Positions 18,656 to 26,765 of a DNA stretch of 64,000 bases are shown piece after piece. The DNA is from Bosea vestrisii (GTDB taxonomy: Bacteria > Pseudomonadota > Alphaproteobacteria > Rhizobiales > Beijerinckiaceae): assembly GCF_030144325.1 (NCBI RefSeq), contig NZ_CP126307.1, positions 5,360,001-5,424,000 of the forward strand. Reading direction: 5' to 3'. Under the pieces are notes generated by a model that was not told the origin of the DNA, ran no database searches, and worked only from the letters and a program-made list of their open reading frames with translations. The first letter of the stretch is position 1, and each line of letters begins with the position of its first letter. The position numbers were made by a program, and so were the translations under genes.

Positions 18656-20484
18656 GCGTCGTCCGTGGTCTTGAAGCCGTGGAGGGGGCCGCCTGGTGCG
18701 AGCCAGGCAACGGGCACCAGCACCGGTAGGCTCATCAGCACCTGCGCCATCGCCTTGCCCTGCGGGTCATGGCGCAGCGAGGCGATGCCGCCGCCGCCGA
18801 GCGCCCGGTGCATGACGAGGTTGAAGCCATTGAGGCCCGGCCAGTCGAAGCGCTCGACATTGCCCGCGACATGGTGGGCGAAGTGCTGGCCGACCGCCTC
18901 CGGCGTAAGCGCCCGCCTGAGGCAGGGGAGGAAAGCGGCCTCACGCGCGATCACGCCGATATTGGCGATGTCGCCCTTGTCGCCGCTGCGGCCGAAGGCG
19001 AGGGCGACGAGCGGGACGGTGGCGGTCTCATCGGCTGCCTCCGCGATATCCACGCCTGCGCTGGCAGGTGAGGGCGCGTTGGTGGCCGCCGCAGGAATAT
19101 GCGCTGGCATCGGCAGGTTCGTCTCGCCGAGGCTCACGGTCGGGTGCAGTTCGGCCTTGTCGATCAGGAAGGAGAACAGCCGGATCACCGGTTGCGGCTC
19201 GGGCCGGCCGCCGGCGAAGCCGGTCAGGCTCTGCGCCATCGCGGTCGCGGCCGGATAGATCTCGCGGGCGAAGATCTGCAGCGCTTCCTTGCTGGGATGG
19301 CGCACGCCGATCTTGAGCACGACCTCGCGCGTCGCCCGGGCCCGACTCCGGGCGCCATAGCTCGCTTCGGCGCCGAGCGTCTCGACCGAGGTCTCGGCGA
19401 AATCCGGGAAACCGGCCTCGCGGATCAGCCGGCCGCAGCGGGCGAGGATGGCCTTCGCGACCGCCTCGGCCCGCTCGGCCGCGTCATCGCCGACGATCAT
19501 CATCGTTGCCGCGCAGCGGTAGCCGTCGGCATAGGTGGCGCTGACTTTGTAGCTCGCGGACGGTGCGCGTCCGCGCGCCCCGGATACCCGGACGCGGTCA
19601 GGGCCTGAGGCATCGAGCCTCACCTGCGACCAGTCGCAAGTGACATCCGGCAGCATGTAGGCGGCGGGATCGCCGACCTCGTAGACGACCTGCTCGGCGA
19701 TCGTGGCTGGGCTGATGCGCCCGCCGGTGCCCTCCGGCTTGCCGATCTCGAAGCTGCCATCGGCGCGGCAATCGGCGAAGGGGAAGCCCATATCGGCCCA
19801 GTCGCCGGCGACTTCGCGCCAGTCGGTGACGATGCCGCCGGTCGCCTGCGCGCCGCATTCGAGGATGTGGCCGGCGAGGCTCCCGGCCGAGAGCCGGTCG
19901 TAATCCTCGGCCGCCCAGCCGAATTCATGGATCAGCGGGCCGAGCACCACAGCGGAGTCGACGCAGCGCCCGGTCACCACGACATCGGCGCCCGCTGCGA
20001 GCGCCGCCGCGATCGGGAAGGCGCCGAGATAGGCGTTGATGCTGGCGATCCTGTCGGGGAAGGGCACGCCGGAGAACATCTCGGTGACGCCGGCTGTCCG
20101 AAGACGCTCGGCTTCGCCCGAAAGGTCGTCGCCGGTAACGATCGCAACCTTGAGGTCGACCCCGACCTCCTTGAACGCTGCGAGCAGCGCTTCGCGGCAG
20201 GCTTCCGGATTGACGCCGCCGGCATTGGTGACGACGCGGATGCGCTTCTCGGCGATCTCCCGTGCGAGCGGCTTCATCACCAGCGAGACGAAGTCGGTGG
20301 CGTAGCCGAGTGCCGGGTTCTTCGCCTTCATCCGGGCGAGGATCGACATGGTGATCTCGGCGAGATAGTCGAGTACGAGATAGTCGATGCCGCCCTGGCG
20401 CACGAGCTGGCGCGGCCCCTCCGGGCTGTCGCCCCAGAAGCCGGCGCCACAGCCGATGCGGATGCTCTCGCGCATGGCGCTCAC
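18652..20484 (-). CDS. atuA: Acyclic terpene utilization AtuA family protein
   Basis: This 610-residue protein has the AtuA (DUF1446) domain: IRIGCGAGFWGDSPEG, DYLVLDYLAEITMSIL, VVTNAGGVNPEACREALL, and VVVTGRCVDSAVVLGPLIHE. The C-terminal ~110 residues (VPLVALAFGRSGDKGDIANI) are the second AtuA-type domain. AtuA is required for citronellol/geraniol breakdown in Pseudomonas and is always found with the geranyl-CoA carboxylase set, though its exact reaction is not settled. It overlaps the hydratase upstream and the biotin carboxylase downstream by 4 bp each, so all are in one operon. Confidence 0.9.
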
Positions 20485-21263
20485 CGCCCGGTCCAGGCCG
20501 GCGGACGCTTCTCGGCGAAGGCGGCAAAGCCCTCGCGCGCATCCTCGGTGCGGGCCATGTTCGCCAGCATGAACTGGGCGTATTCGAGCGCCGCGTCGGT
20601 CGACATCTCCCTGATCTTGGCGAGGCTCTGCTTGCCCAAGCGGATGCCGGTTGGGGACTTGTCGGTAAGGCGGCCGACCAGCCAGTCCGTCTTTGCATCG
20701 AGCTCGTCAGCCGGCACGGCGTAGTTGACGATCGCAGCGGCTTCGGAATCGCCCGCTTTGATGGTCTCGCCGGTGAGGCAGAGCTCCATCAGCCGCCGAT
20801 AGGGCAGCACGCGCATCAGATAGGGCAGGATCATCATCGGGAAGAGCCCGACCTTGACCTCGGTCACGCCGAGCAGGACGTCGGCGCGCGCCACCACCAG
20901 ATCGCAGGCGCAGATTAGGCCGAAGCCGCCGGCGAGCGCATGGCCGTTGACCCGCGCCACCAGCGGCAGTCGGCAGGCATCCATCCGGCGCAGCAGGCCG
21001 GCGACGTAATGGCGGGGATCGGCAGCCTCGATGGTGAAGGGCGTTCCGTCCGCATTCGGCTTGAGGTCGCCGCCGGCGCAGAAGGCCTTGCCGCCGGCTC
21101 CGGTCAGGATGATGGCGCGGACCTCAGGGTTGGCTTCGGCCGCATCGAGCGCGGCGACGATTCCCGCGGCAACCGCCTCGTTCAGGGCGTTGCGGCGGTT
21201 CTCGCGATTGATCGTGACGACCAGCGCCGCGCCTTCGCGTCGGGTGATGACCTCTTCGCTCAC
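20481..21263 (-). CDS. Enoyl-CoA hydratase family protein (AtuE-like)
   Basis: This 260-residue crotonase-fold protein has ALVVTINRENRRNALNEAV, the oxyanion-hole sequence GAGGKAFCAGGDLK and the second oxyanion region NGHALAGGFGLICACDLVVA, then TEVKVGLFPMMILPYLMRVL. It is the first gene of the minus operon and lies directly before atuA, the place of the hydratase that acts on the carboxylated isohexenyl-glutaconyl-CoA in the Atu pathway. The substrate is inferred from context. The ATG at 21263 sits 44 bp from a TetR-type palindrome, so it is probably the gene controlled by the operator at 21307. Confidence 0.88.
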   Translation of the reverse strand: MSEEVITRREGAALVVTINRENRRNALNEAVAAGIVAALDAAEANPEVRAIILTGAGGKAFCAGGDLKPNADGTPFTIEAADPRHYVAGLLRRMDACRLPLVARVNGHALAGGFGLICACDLVVARADVLLGVTEVKVGLFPMMILPYLMRVLPYRRLMELCLTGETIKAGDSEAAAIVNYAVPADELDAKTDWLVGRLTDKSPTGIRLGKQSLAKIREMSTDAALEYAQFMLANMARTEDAREGFAAFAEKRPPAWTGR

Positions 21264-21306
21264 GGTTCCATCCCTGCGCGGCTCGCTGAGGGAGCCTTTG
21301 AGTAAT

Positions 21307-21325
21307 AAATGATTTCAATTCATTT
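21307..21325. promoter_or_regulatory. TetR-type operator and minus-strand promoter of the Atu-like operon
   Basis: On the minus strand the core reads ATGAATTGAAATCAT, an imperfect palindrome extended by AAATGA/TCATTT at its ends. A perfect -35 box TTGACA (minus strand, 21335-21330) lies six bases before it, so the operator covers the spacer and the -10 region. The same pattern recurs at 24547 and 25742. Confidence 0.65.
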
Positions 21326-21407
21326 GCTGTGTCAATAGTCATCCTCCGATCAAACTACGCCGAATGGCACGCAAACGGATTGTTCGATTTTACCGCATTG
21401 GCTTGCG

Positions 21408-21436
21408 TTGACAGTCGCGATCGCCGCTGATGAAAT
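21408..21436 (+). promoter_or_regulatory. Putative sigma-70 promoter of the acyl-CoA dehydrogenase/SDR unit
   Basis: TTGACA (21408-21413) and TGAAAT (21431-21436) are separated by 17 bp and lie about 75 bp before the GTG at 21511. The TetR-type palindrome at 21307 is upstream of it, so control of this direction by the same site is less sure. Confidence 0.5.
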
Positions 21437-21510
21437 ACGCTCAATAAGATCAATCGAGCCGAACGGCTCGCTGCCTGCGCTGCTGCGTGAGGGCGAGGGA
21501 GGAGATCGAC

Positions 21511-22722
21511 GTGAACGCCGTGAACGGTAGCAACCGCGCCAATGCCTTCGGCCTCGACGAGGAGCAGAATGCGATCCTCGACGGCGCCGACCGCTATGCC
21601 CGGGCCGAGCTCTATCCGCTGTCGCAGCGCATGGACGACGAGGAGTGGTGGCCGGAGGAGGGCTTCCGCCATATCGGCGAGAGCGGCTTTCTCGGCGCGA
21701 CGATCCCCGAGCAATATGGCGGAGCCGGGCTCGACCTGCTTCAGGCCGGGCTGGTCCTGCAGGGTTTCAGCCGCTGGAACCACGCCATGGCGCTCTCGGT
21801 CGTCGCGCATGACAACCTCTGCGCCAACAACATCTATCGCAACGGCAATGAGGAACAGCGGCGTCGCTACTTGCCCGATCTCTGCTCAGGGAAAACCGTC
21901 GGCGCGCTCGGCCTGACCGAGCCGGGGGCGGGGTCGGATGCGCTCGGCTCGATGCGGACCACGGCGCGCCGCGAGGGCGATCACTACATCCTCAACGGCA
22001 GCAAGATCTTCATCACCAACGGCCCGGTCGCCGATGTGCTGCTGGTCTATGCCAAGACCGACAAGGAGCGCGGCGCCCATGGCATCTCGGCCTTCATCGT
22101 CGAAAAGGATTTCCCCGGCTTCAAGGTGGCGCAGAAGCTGGTGAAGATGGGCTATCGCGGCAGCCAGACCGGCGAACTGCTGTTCGAGGATTGCCGCGTC
22201 CCGGCCGCCAATCTGGTCGGGGCTGAGAACCAGGGTGTCGCCATCGTGATGAGCGGGCTCGATCTCGAGCGCGCGATGATCTCGCCGCTCTGTCTCGGCA
22301 TTTCCGAGCGGGCGCTCGAGCTCTCGATCGACTACGCCAAGACGCGCAAGCAGTTCGGCAAGCCGATCGGCTCCTTCCAGATGGTCCAGTCGATGCTGGC
22401 CGAGATGTATGTGCTGGTCGAGACCATGCGCAGCTTCAGCTATCGCACGCTGGCAGAGGCGGGCCCGCTCGAAGTCGGCGGCGGCGGGCGCGGCGACATC
22501 CACCGATTGACCGCAGCCTCGGTGATGTATGCGGCGCAGGCCTGCCACGATGTGCTCGACAAGGCCGTGCAGGTCCATGGCGGCGCCGGCTATATCTGGG
22601 AATCGGAGATCAACCGGCTCTTCCGCAGCACCAAGCTGCTCGAGATCGGCGCCGGCACCACCGAGGTCCGCAAGATGATCATCGCCGGCGAATTGCTGAA
22701 AGGGATGGAGCGCCATGGCTGA
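21511..22722 (+). CDS. Acyl-CoA dehydrogenase (AtuD-like)
   Basis: This 403-residue flavoprotein has the N-terminal helical domain (EEQNAILDGADRYARAELYP), the FAD/substrate middle domain (GALGLTEPGAGSDALGSM, YILNGSKIFITNGPVADVLL, KMGYRGSQTGELLFEDCRVP) and the C-terminal domain with SIDYAKTRKQFGKPIGSFQM and the DKAVQVHGGAGYI, FRSTKLLEIGAGTTEVRKMI end. It introduces the alpha,beta double bond in an acyl-CoA. In the Atu pathway the matching enzyme is citronellyl-CoA dehydrogenase. The GTG start at 21511 is chosen for its GAGGGAGGAG ribosome site six bases upstream. It is divergent from the carboxylase operon and overlaps the SDR gene by 8 bp. Confidence 0.9.
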   Translation: MNAVNGSNRANAFGLDEEQNAILDGADRYARAELYPLSQRMDDEEWWPEEGFRHIGESGFLGATIPEQYGGAGLDLLQAGLVLQGFSRWNHAMALSVVAHDNLCANNIYRNGNEEQRRRYLPDLCSGKTVGALGLTEPGAGSDALGSMRTTARREGDHYILNGSKIFITNGPVADVLLVYAKTDKERGAHGISAFIVEKDFPGFKVAQKLVKMGYRGSQTGELLFEDCRVPAANLVGAENQGVAIVMSGLDLERAMISPLCLGISERALELSIDYAKTRKQFGKPIGSFQMVQSMLAEMYVLVETMRSFSYRTLAEAGPLEVGGGGRGDIHRLTAASVMYAAQACHDVLDKAVQVHGGAGYIWESEINRLFRSTKLLEIGAGTTEVRKMIIAGELLKGMERHG

Positions 22723-23593
22723 GGTCGAGCCCCGCGAACTCGGGCTGGAAGACGCCGACCTCGCTAGGCTGCCGACGGTCTATGCGGCGGACGCCTTCGC
22801 CGGGCGCGCCGTCCTGATCTCCGGCGGCGCCGGCGGCATCGGTCGCGCCACCGCCTGGCTGCTCGGTCGGCTTGGCGCGCAGGTGATCATCGCCGGGCGC
22901 GACGAGGCCAAGCTGGAGACGGCCGCGCAGGCGATGCGCGCCGCCGGGCTGCAGGCGGCTGCGAAGACTGTGAATGTTCGCGATCCCGCGACGATCACGG
23001 CGCTGCACGACTGGATCGCGGCCGAGTTCGGCGGCATCGACATCCTCGTCAACAGCGCCGGCGGCCAGTTCCCGCAGGCCGCGATCGACTTCTCGACGAA
23101 GGGCTGGAATGCAGTCGTCGACACCAACCTCAACGGCACCTGGTACATGATGCAGGAAGCGGCCCGCCGCTGGCGCGGTGCGAAGCGGCCGGGCAGCATC
23201 GTCTCGATCGTGGTGGTGACGCGCCAGGGGCTGCACGGCGTCGCGCATACGATCGCGGCGCGCGCCGGCGTGGTCGGTCTGACTCAGGCGCTGGCGGTGG
23301 AATGGGCGCCGCTCGACATCAGGGTGAACTGCATCGCGCCGGGCGCGATCGAGACGCCGGGCTGGCGCGTCTACGATCCGCAGGTGGTCAAGGCCTATCC
23401 GCGCTCCAACCCGATGATGCGCACGGCGACGACCTGGGAGGTGGCGGAGGCCTGCGCCTATCTCTGCGGACCGGCGGCGGCCTATGTCACGGGCGAGGTG
23501 CTCAACGTCGCCGGCGGCGGACAGCTCTGGGGCGAGACCTGGACGATCCCGCGCCCCGAATTCTTCGATGGCCCGGGCAGCAGTGGCCCATGA
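22715..23593 (+). CDS. Short-chain dehydrogenase/reductase (SDR) family protein, atypical active site
   Basis: This 292-residue Rossmann protein has the NAD(P) loop SGGAGGIGRATAWLL, the NVRDPATI acid region and DILVNSAGGQFPQAAIDF. In the usual YxxxK position the sequence is TIAARAG (GVAHTIAARAGVVGLTQAL): the catalytic Tyr is Thr and the Lys is Arg, although the serine-strand region (GSIVSIVVVT) is otherwise normal. C-terminal IRVNCIAPGAIETPGW fits the family. SDRs of 2,4-dienoyl-CoA-reductase-like type can lack Tyr. It overlaps the acyl-CoA dehydrogenase gene by 8 bp and may act on a CoA ester. A palindromic repeat follows directly. Confidence 0.85.
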   Translation: MAEVEPRELGLEDADLARLPTVYAADAFAGRAVLISGGAGGIGRATAWLLGRLGAQVIIAGRDEAKLETAAQAMRAAGLQAAAKTVNVRDPATITALHDWIAAEFGGIDILVNSAGGQFPQAAIDFSTKGWNAVVDTNLNGTWYMMQEAARRWRGAKRPGSIVSIVVVTRQGLHGVAHTIAARAGVVGLTQALAVEWAPLDIRVNCIAPGAIETPGWRVYDPQVVKAYPRSNPMMRTATTWEVAEACAYLCGPAAAYVTGEVLNVAGGGQLWGETWTIPRPEFFDGPGSSGP

Positions 23594-23597
23594 CCTC

Positions 23598-23713
23598 AGC
23601 CCTCATCCTGAGGAGTTGCGAAGCAGCGTCTCGAAAGATGCTCCAGATGGTTCCGGAACCTCCTGGACCATCCTTCGAGACGCGCTCTACGAGCGCTCCT
23701 CAGGATGAGGGCT
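23598..23713. repeat. Palindromic intergenic repeat, copy 2
   Basis: Ends AGCCCTCATCCTGAGGAG and GCTCCTCAGGATGAGGGCT are inverted and match copy 1 at 9671-9792; the core (GTCTCGAAAGATGCTCCAGA, and TCCTTCGAGACG) also matches. It separates the SDR gene from the convergent TetR gene, where it may stop transcription from both sides. Confidence 0.85.
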
Positions 23714-23731
23714 GAACTTTTGAATGGGCTC

Positions 23732-24463
23732 TCAGCTGCGTCGAGAAGGGGACTTCGCTGGACCGATCCCTGCCGCAGCCTCAAGCCGGGCCGTCGCCGT
23801 CTCCAGCCGGGCGACCACGCTCTCCATCGGGGAAGCCGCCTCGCTGTCGAGCGCCAGGCCGTGATGCACCAGATTGGTGATTGCGTCAGCCATCTCGGCC
23901 GGGTCGAAATCGCCTTCGCCACGCAGGAAGGCCCAGGTGCGATGCTCGATGCAGCCGAAGACGAGGTCGCGCACCAGGCTCGGCGAGGTCTCGGGCCGCA
24001 GATCGCCGGCGGCGATGCCGACCTTGACCACGTCGACCAGGCGATTGGTGTAGGCGCGGTTCAGCTCGAACAGATGCGAGCCACGATAGTCGGGCGCCGG
24101 CCGGATCTCCTGGAACATCAGGCGCGACAGCGCCGGGTCGCGGTGGATCGAGGTGAGGTGGGTGTAGACGATGAAGCGGATCTGGTTCCAGCTGCCGCGC
24201 ACCGCGGCGAACTGCTCGGCATCGTCGCGCAGCATCTCCTCGAACCAGTGCTCGACGACCTTGACCAGCAATTCGCGCTTGTTGGCGAAGAAGCGGTAGA
24301 TGCTGCCCTCGACCACGCCGGCGCGCAGCGCGATGTCGGTGATCAGCGCGTCGCTGTAGCCCTTCTCGACGAAGACCTGCTTGGCCGCGGCCATGATGTC
24401 GGAGATGCGGCGCTCGGGCGGGAGCCGGTTGACCTGTCGCTTCAGGGCGCTGCGGGGCGGCAT
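23732..24463 (-). CDS. TetR/AcrR family transcriptional regulator
   Basis: This 243-residue protein has the N-terminal TetR helix-turn-helix in residues ~20-65 (RISDIMAAAKQVFVEKGYSD, ALITDIALRAGVVEGSIYRF, FANKRELLVKVVEHWFEEML). The rest is a helical ligand-binding domain, with a long C-terminal helix. It is transcribed away from the nitronate-monooxygenase-like gene and flanked by the acyl-CoA operons. A palindrome matching two other sites lies in its own upstream region, so it likely represses itself and both operons until a CoA ester or acid binds. The ligand is inferred from context. Confidence 0.9.
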   Translation of the reverse strand: MPPRSALKRQVNRLPPERRISDIMAAAKQVFVEKGYSDALITDIALRAGVVEGSIYRFFANKRELLVKVVEHWFEEMLRDDAEQFAAVRGSWNQIRFIVYTHLTSIHRDPALSRLMFQEIRPAPDYRGSHLFELNRAYTNRLVDVVKVGIAAGDLRPETSPSLVRDLVFGCIEHRTWAFLRGEGDFDPAEMADAITNLVHHGLALDSEAASPMESVVARLETATARLEAAAGIGPAKSPSRRS

Positions 24464-24546
24464 CGATGATCCTTGTCGACACGAAGCGCGGGCGCGCTGC
24501 GGTCGCTTTCCGGCTGCCGGAGCGTCCGGGCGGGACGGTGGCGCTA

Positions 24547-24561
24547 ATAAATATCATTCAT
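24547..24561. promoter_or_regulatory. TetR-type operator in the tetR upstream region
   Basis: On the minus strand the site reads ATGAATGATATTTAT, one arm (ATGAAT) identical to the sites at 21307 and 25742 and the other (ATTTAT) with one mismatch. It lies 84 bp before the TetR start and 96 bp before the divergent nitronate-monooxygenase-like gene, so it can control either. Confidence 0.55.
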
Positions 24562-24656
24562 CATCGGCGCATTCCAGGCAAGAGCGCAGCCGCAAGCGGC
24601 GCCTTGCAGGGCGAACGCCCGCGCGGAGTCGCGCGCGTTCTTTAGGGGAGGGTTCA

Positions 24657-25622
24657 TTGCCGTTGCCTGCCGCTTTCGCCGGGCGCCTGCGCGTTCCCGT
24701 CATCGCTGCGCCGATGTTCCTGATCTCGGGGCCGGACCTCGTCGTCTCCTGTTGCCGCAATGGCGTTGTCGGCAGCTTTCCGGCCCTCAACCAGCGCACG
24801 ACGGCAGGCTTCGCCGACTGGCTCGACGAGATCGCTGGACGGCTCGATGGCAGGGGCGACATGGCGCCGTTCGGCGTCAATCTCGTGGTTCATCGCAGCA
24901 ATCCGCGGCTGGACGCCGATCTTGCCGTCGTCGTCGAGCGCAAGGTGCCGCTGGTCATCACCTCGCTCGGCCTCAACCGCGATCTGATCAAGGCGGTGCA
25001 GGGCTATGGTGGTCTGGTTTTCCACGACGTGACGACACTCGCCTTCGCCGCCAAGGCGGCCGAAGCCGGCGTCGACGGGCTGATCGCCGTCTCGGCCGGC
25101 GCCGGCGGTCATGCCGGGCCGCTCAATCCCTTCGCGGCGCTGGCCGATATCCGCCGCATCTTCGATGGCATGCTCGTGCTCGGCGGGGCGCTGAGCAATG
25201 GCGCGCAGGTCGCGGCCGCCATGATGGCGGGCGCCGATATGGCCTATCTCGGCACCCGTTTCATGGCGACGCAAGAGAGCCTGGCGCCGGAGGCGCTGCG
25301 GGGCATGCTGCTCGGCGCCTCTGCCGCCGACATCGTCTACACCCCGGCGATCAGCGGCGTGCACGGCAATTTCCTGCGCCCGAGTATCGTGGCGGCCGGG
25401 CGCGATCCCGACGATCTCAGCAAGCCGGCGAGCTACGATTTCGGCACAGCCGAGGCCAAGGCCTGGCGCGACATCTGGGCGGCGGGGCAGGGCGTCGGCG
25501 CGATCCGCGATCTGCCTGGCGCGGGCGAGCTCTGCCGGCGGCTGGCCGATGAATACGAGATGGCCCTGGCCGGTGCGTCGCAACTGTCATGTCGGGCTGC
25601 TGTCGAGGCGGCGGTCGGCTGA
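24657..25622 (+). CDS. Nitronate monooxygenase family protein (FMN TIM-barrel)
   Basis: This 321-residue protein has PLPAAFAGRLRVPVIAAPMF, SCCRNGVVGSFPALNQRTTA, the motif VSAGAGGHAG (His in the position of the catalytic His), and LVLGGALSNGAQVAAAMMAG with ADMAYLGTRFMAT. It is a shortened relative of the class seen at 10589. It may act as a nitronate monooxygenase, an enoyl reductase-like enzyme or another FMN oxidoreductase. The start is TTG at 24657, just after the ribosome site GGGGAGGG. It is divergent from tetR, whose upstream operator lies between them, so it probably belongs to the same regulon. Confidence 0.82.
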   Translation: MPLPAAFAGRLRVPVIAAPMFLISGPDLVVSCCRNGVVGSFPALNQRTTAGFADWLDEIAGRLDGRGDMAPFGVNLVVHRSNPRLDADLAVVVERKVPLVITSLGLNRDLIKAVQGYGGLVFHDVTTLAFAAKAAEAGVDGLIAVSAGAGGHAGPLNPFAALADIRRIFDGMLVLGGALSNGAQVAAAMMAGADMAYLGTRFMATQESLAPEALRGMLLGASAADIVYTPAISGVHGNFLRPSIVAAGRDPDDLSKPASYDFGTAEAKAWRDIWAAGQGVGAIRDLPGAGELCRRLADEYEMALAGASQLSCRAAVEAAVG

Positions 25623-25728
25623 GTCCGGTTCATTGGTCGCTCATCCGGGCGGGCGATGGCGCGTTGCGGCGCCGGTCGGTGCGAAAAATCGCAGCTGCCA
25701 ATGGCGCTGAAACAGGGTCCCAGGAGAG

Positions 25729-25757
25729 TTGACAGTACAAGATGAATTGTATTCATT
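25729..25757 (+). promoter_or_regulatory. Promoter and TetR-type operator of the ABC importer operon
   Basis: A perfect -35 TTGACA (25729-25734) is followed seven bases later by the perfect palindrome ATGAATTGTATTCAT (25742-25756), which covers the spacer and the -10 region (TATTCA). The same layout, TTGACA six to seven bases before ATGAAT, occurs at the Atu-like promoter (21335-21307, minus strand). Confidence 0.7.
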
Positions 25758-25815
25758 AGCTGCATTGAGCTGACGCTTAGACAGACAACAAAGCAGCGCA
25801 GCAGGGGAGGACATC

Positions 25816-25929
25816 GTGGGAGAAGACGCCGTTCATCCGGCGGTGCCGCGTGTGCGCTGGATGCCCGAAAATGCTGTGGCAGTGATTGTTCGTCGGTCGC
25901 GGCGTCCGGATGGCGGGCGCTTCGGATGA
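25816..25929 (+). CDS. Possible small leader ORF before the ABC ATPase gene
   Basis: A GTG at 25816 with a strong AGGGGAGG ribosome site five bases upstream opens a 37-codon frame (MGEDAVHPAVPRVRWMPE and on to RRPDGGRFG). It stops in a TGA that overlaps the ATG of the ATPase gene (ATGA). This is the usual layout of translational coupling, and the ATPase gene itself has no clear ribosome site. The peptide resembles nothing I know and is Arg/Pro rich. It may be a leader peptide or an unimportant frame. Confidence 0.4.
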   Translation: MGEDAVHPAVPRVRWMPENAVAVIVRRSRRPDGGRFG

Positions 25930-26765
25930 ATGACGCTCAATATCGCCTTCCGGCGAGCGTGGCCGACGCTCCAGTCGCGCTCTCCTGTACCGGGATCGAG
26001 CGCAGCTTTGGCGGCCTGCGTGCGCTGAAGGGCGTGTCTCTTGACGTCCGCAAGGGCGAAATTCTCGGCCTGGTCGGCCCGAACGGCTCCGGCAAGACCA
26101 CGATGGTCAACGTGATCACCGGCTTCTACCCGCCCAATGCCGGGCAGGTGACCCTGTTCGGCGAGGACATCACCGCGCTGAAGCCGCATCGCATCGCCGC
26201 CCGCGGCGTCGCCCGCACCTTCCAGAACCTTGCCCTGTTCAAGGGCATGAGCGTTCTCGACAACATCCTGATCGGCCGCCACACCCACATGAAGCCGAGC
26301 GCGCTCGGGGCGCTGTTCTACTGGTGGTGGGCGGAGCGCGAGGAACTGGCCCATCGCCGAGTCGTCGAAGAAGTCATCGAGTTCATGCAGCTCCAGGACA
26401 TTCGCGACGAGCCGGTCGAGGTCATCCCGCTCGGTCTGCAGAAGCGCGTCGAGCTGGCGCGGGCGCTGGTTGCCGAGCCGCGTCTCCTGATCCTGGACGA
26501 GCCGATGGCCGGCATGAATCAGGAGGAGAAGGAGTACATCGCCCGCTTCATCCTCGATGCGCAGGAAGCGCGCGGCGTCACCATCCTGATCATCGAGCAC
26601 CATATGGACGTGGTCACCTCGATCTGCGACCGCGTCGTCGTGCTGAGCTATGGCGAGGTGATCTCGGAGGGCGAGCCGCAGGCGGCGATCTCGCATCCGA
26701 GCGTGGTCAGCGCCTATCTCGGCGAGCGCGCCGCCAAGCGCCATCAGGCGGGGAGCGCGGCATGA
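25926..26765 (+). CDS. ABC transporter ATP-binding protein (LivG type)
   Basis: This 279-residue ATPase of the branched-chain-type (HAAT) family has Walker A GPNGSGKTT at residues 51-59, a Q-loop in TFQNLALFKGMSV, and Walker B LLILDEPMAGMN. The signature is the degenerate IPLGLQKRVELARAL. The C-terminal half has the LivG switch IIEHHMDVVTSICDRVVVL. It energises import through LivH/LivM encoded downstream, with LivF as partner. It shares ATGA overlaps with the leader ORF upstream and with the ligase gene downstream. It is the first gene of an eight-gene operon. Confidence 0.92.
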   Translation: MNDAQYRLPASVADAPVALSCTGIERSFGGLRALKGVSLDVRKGEILGLVGPNGSGKTTMVNVITGFYPPNAGQVTLFGEDITALKPHRIAARGVARTFQNLALFKGMSVLDNILIGRHTHMKPSALGALFYWWWAEREELAHRRVVEEVIEFMQLQDIRDEPVEVIPLGLQKRVELARALVAEPRLLILDEPMAGMNQEEKEYIARFILDAQEARGVTILIIEHHMDVVTSICDRVVVLSYGEVISEGEPQAAISHPSVVSAYLGERAAKRHQAGSAA

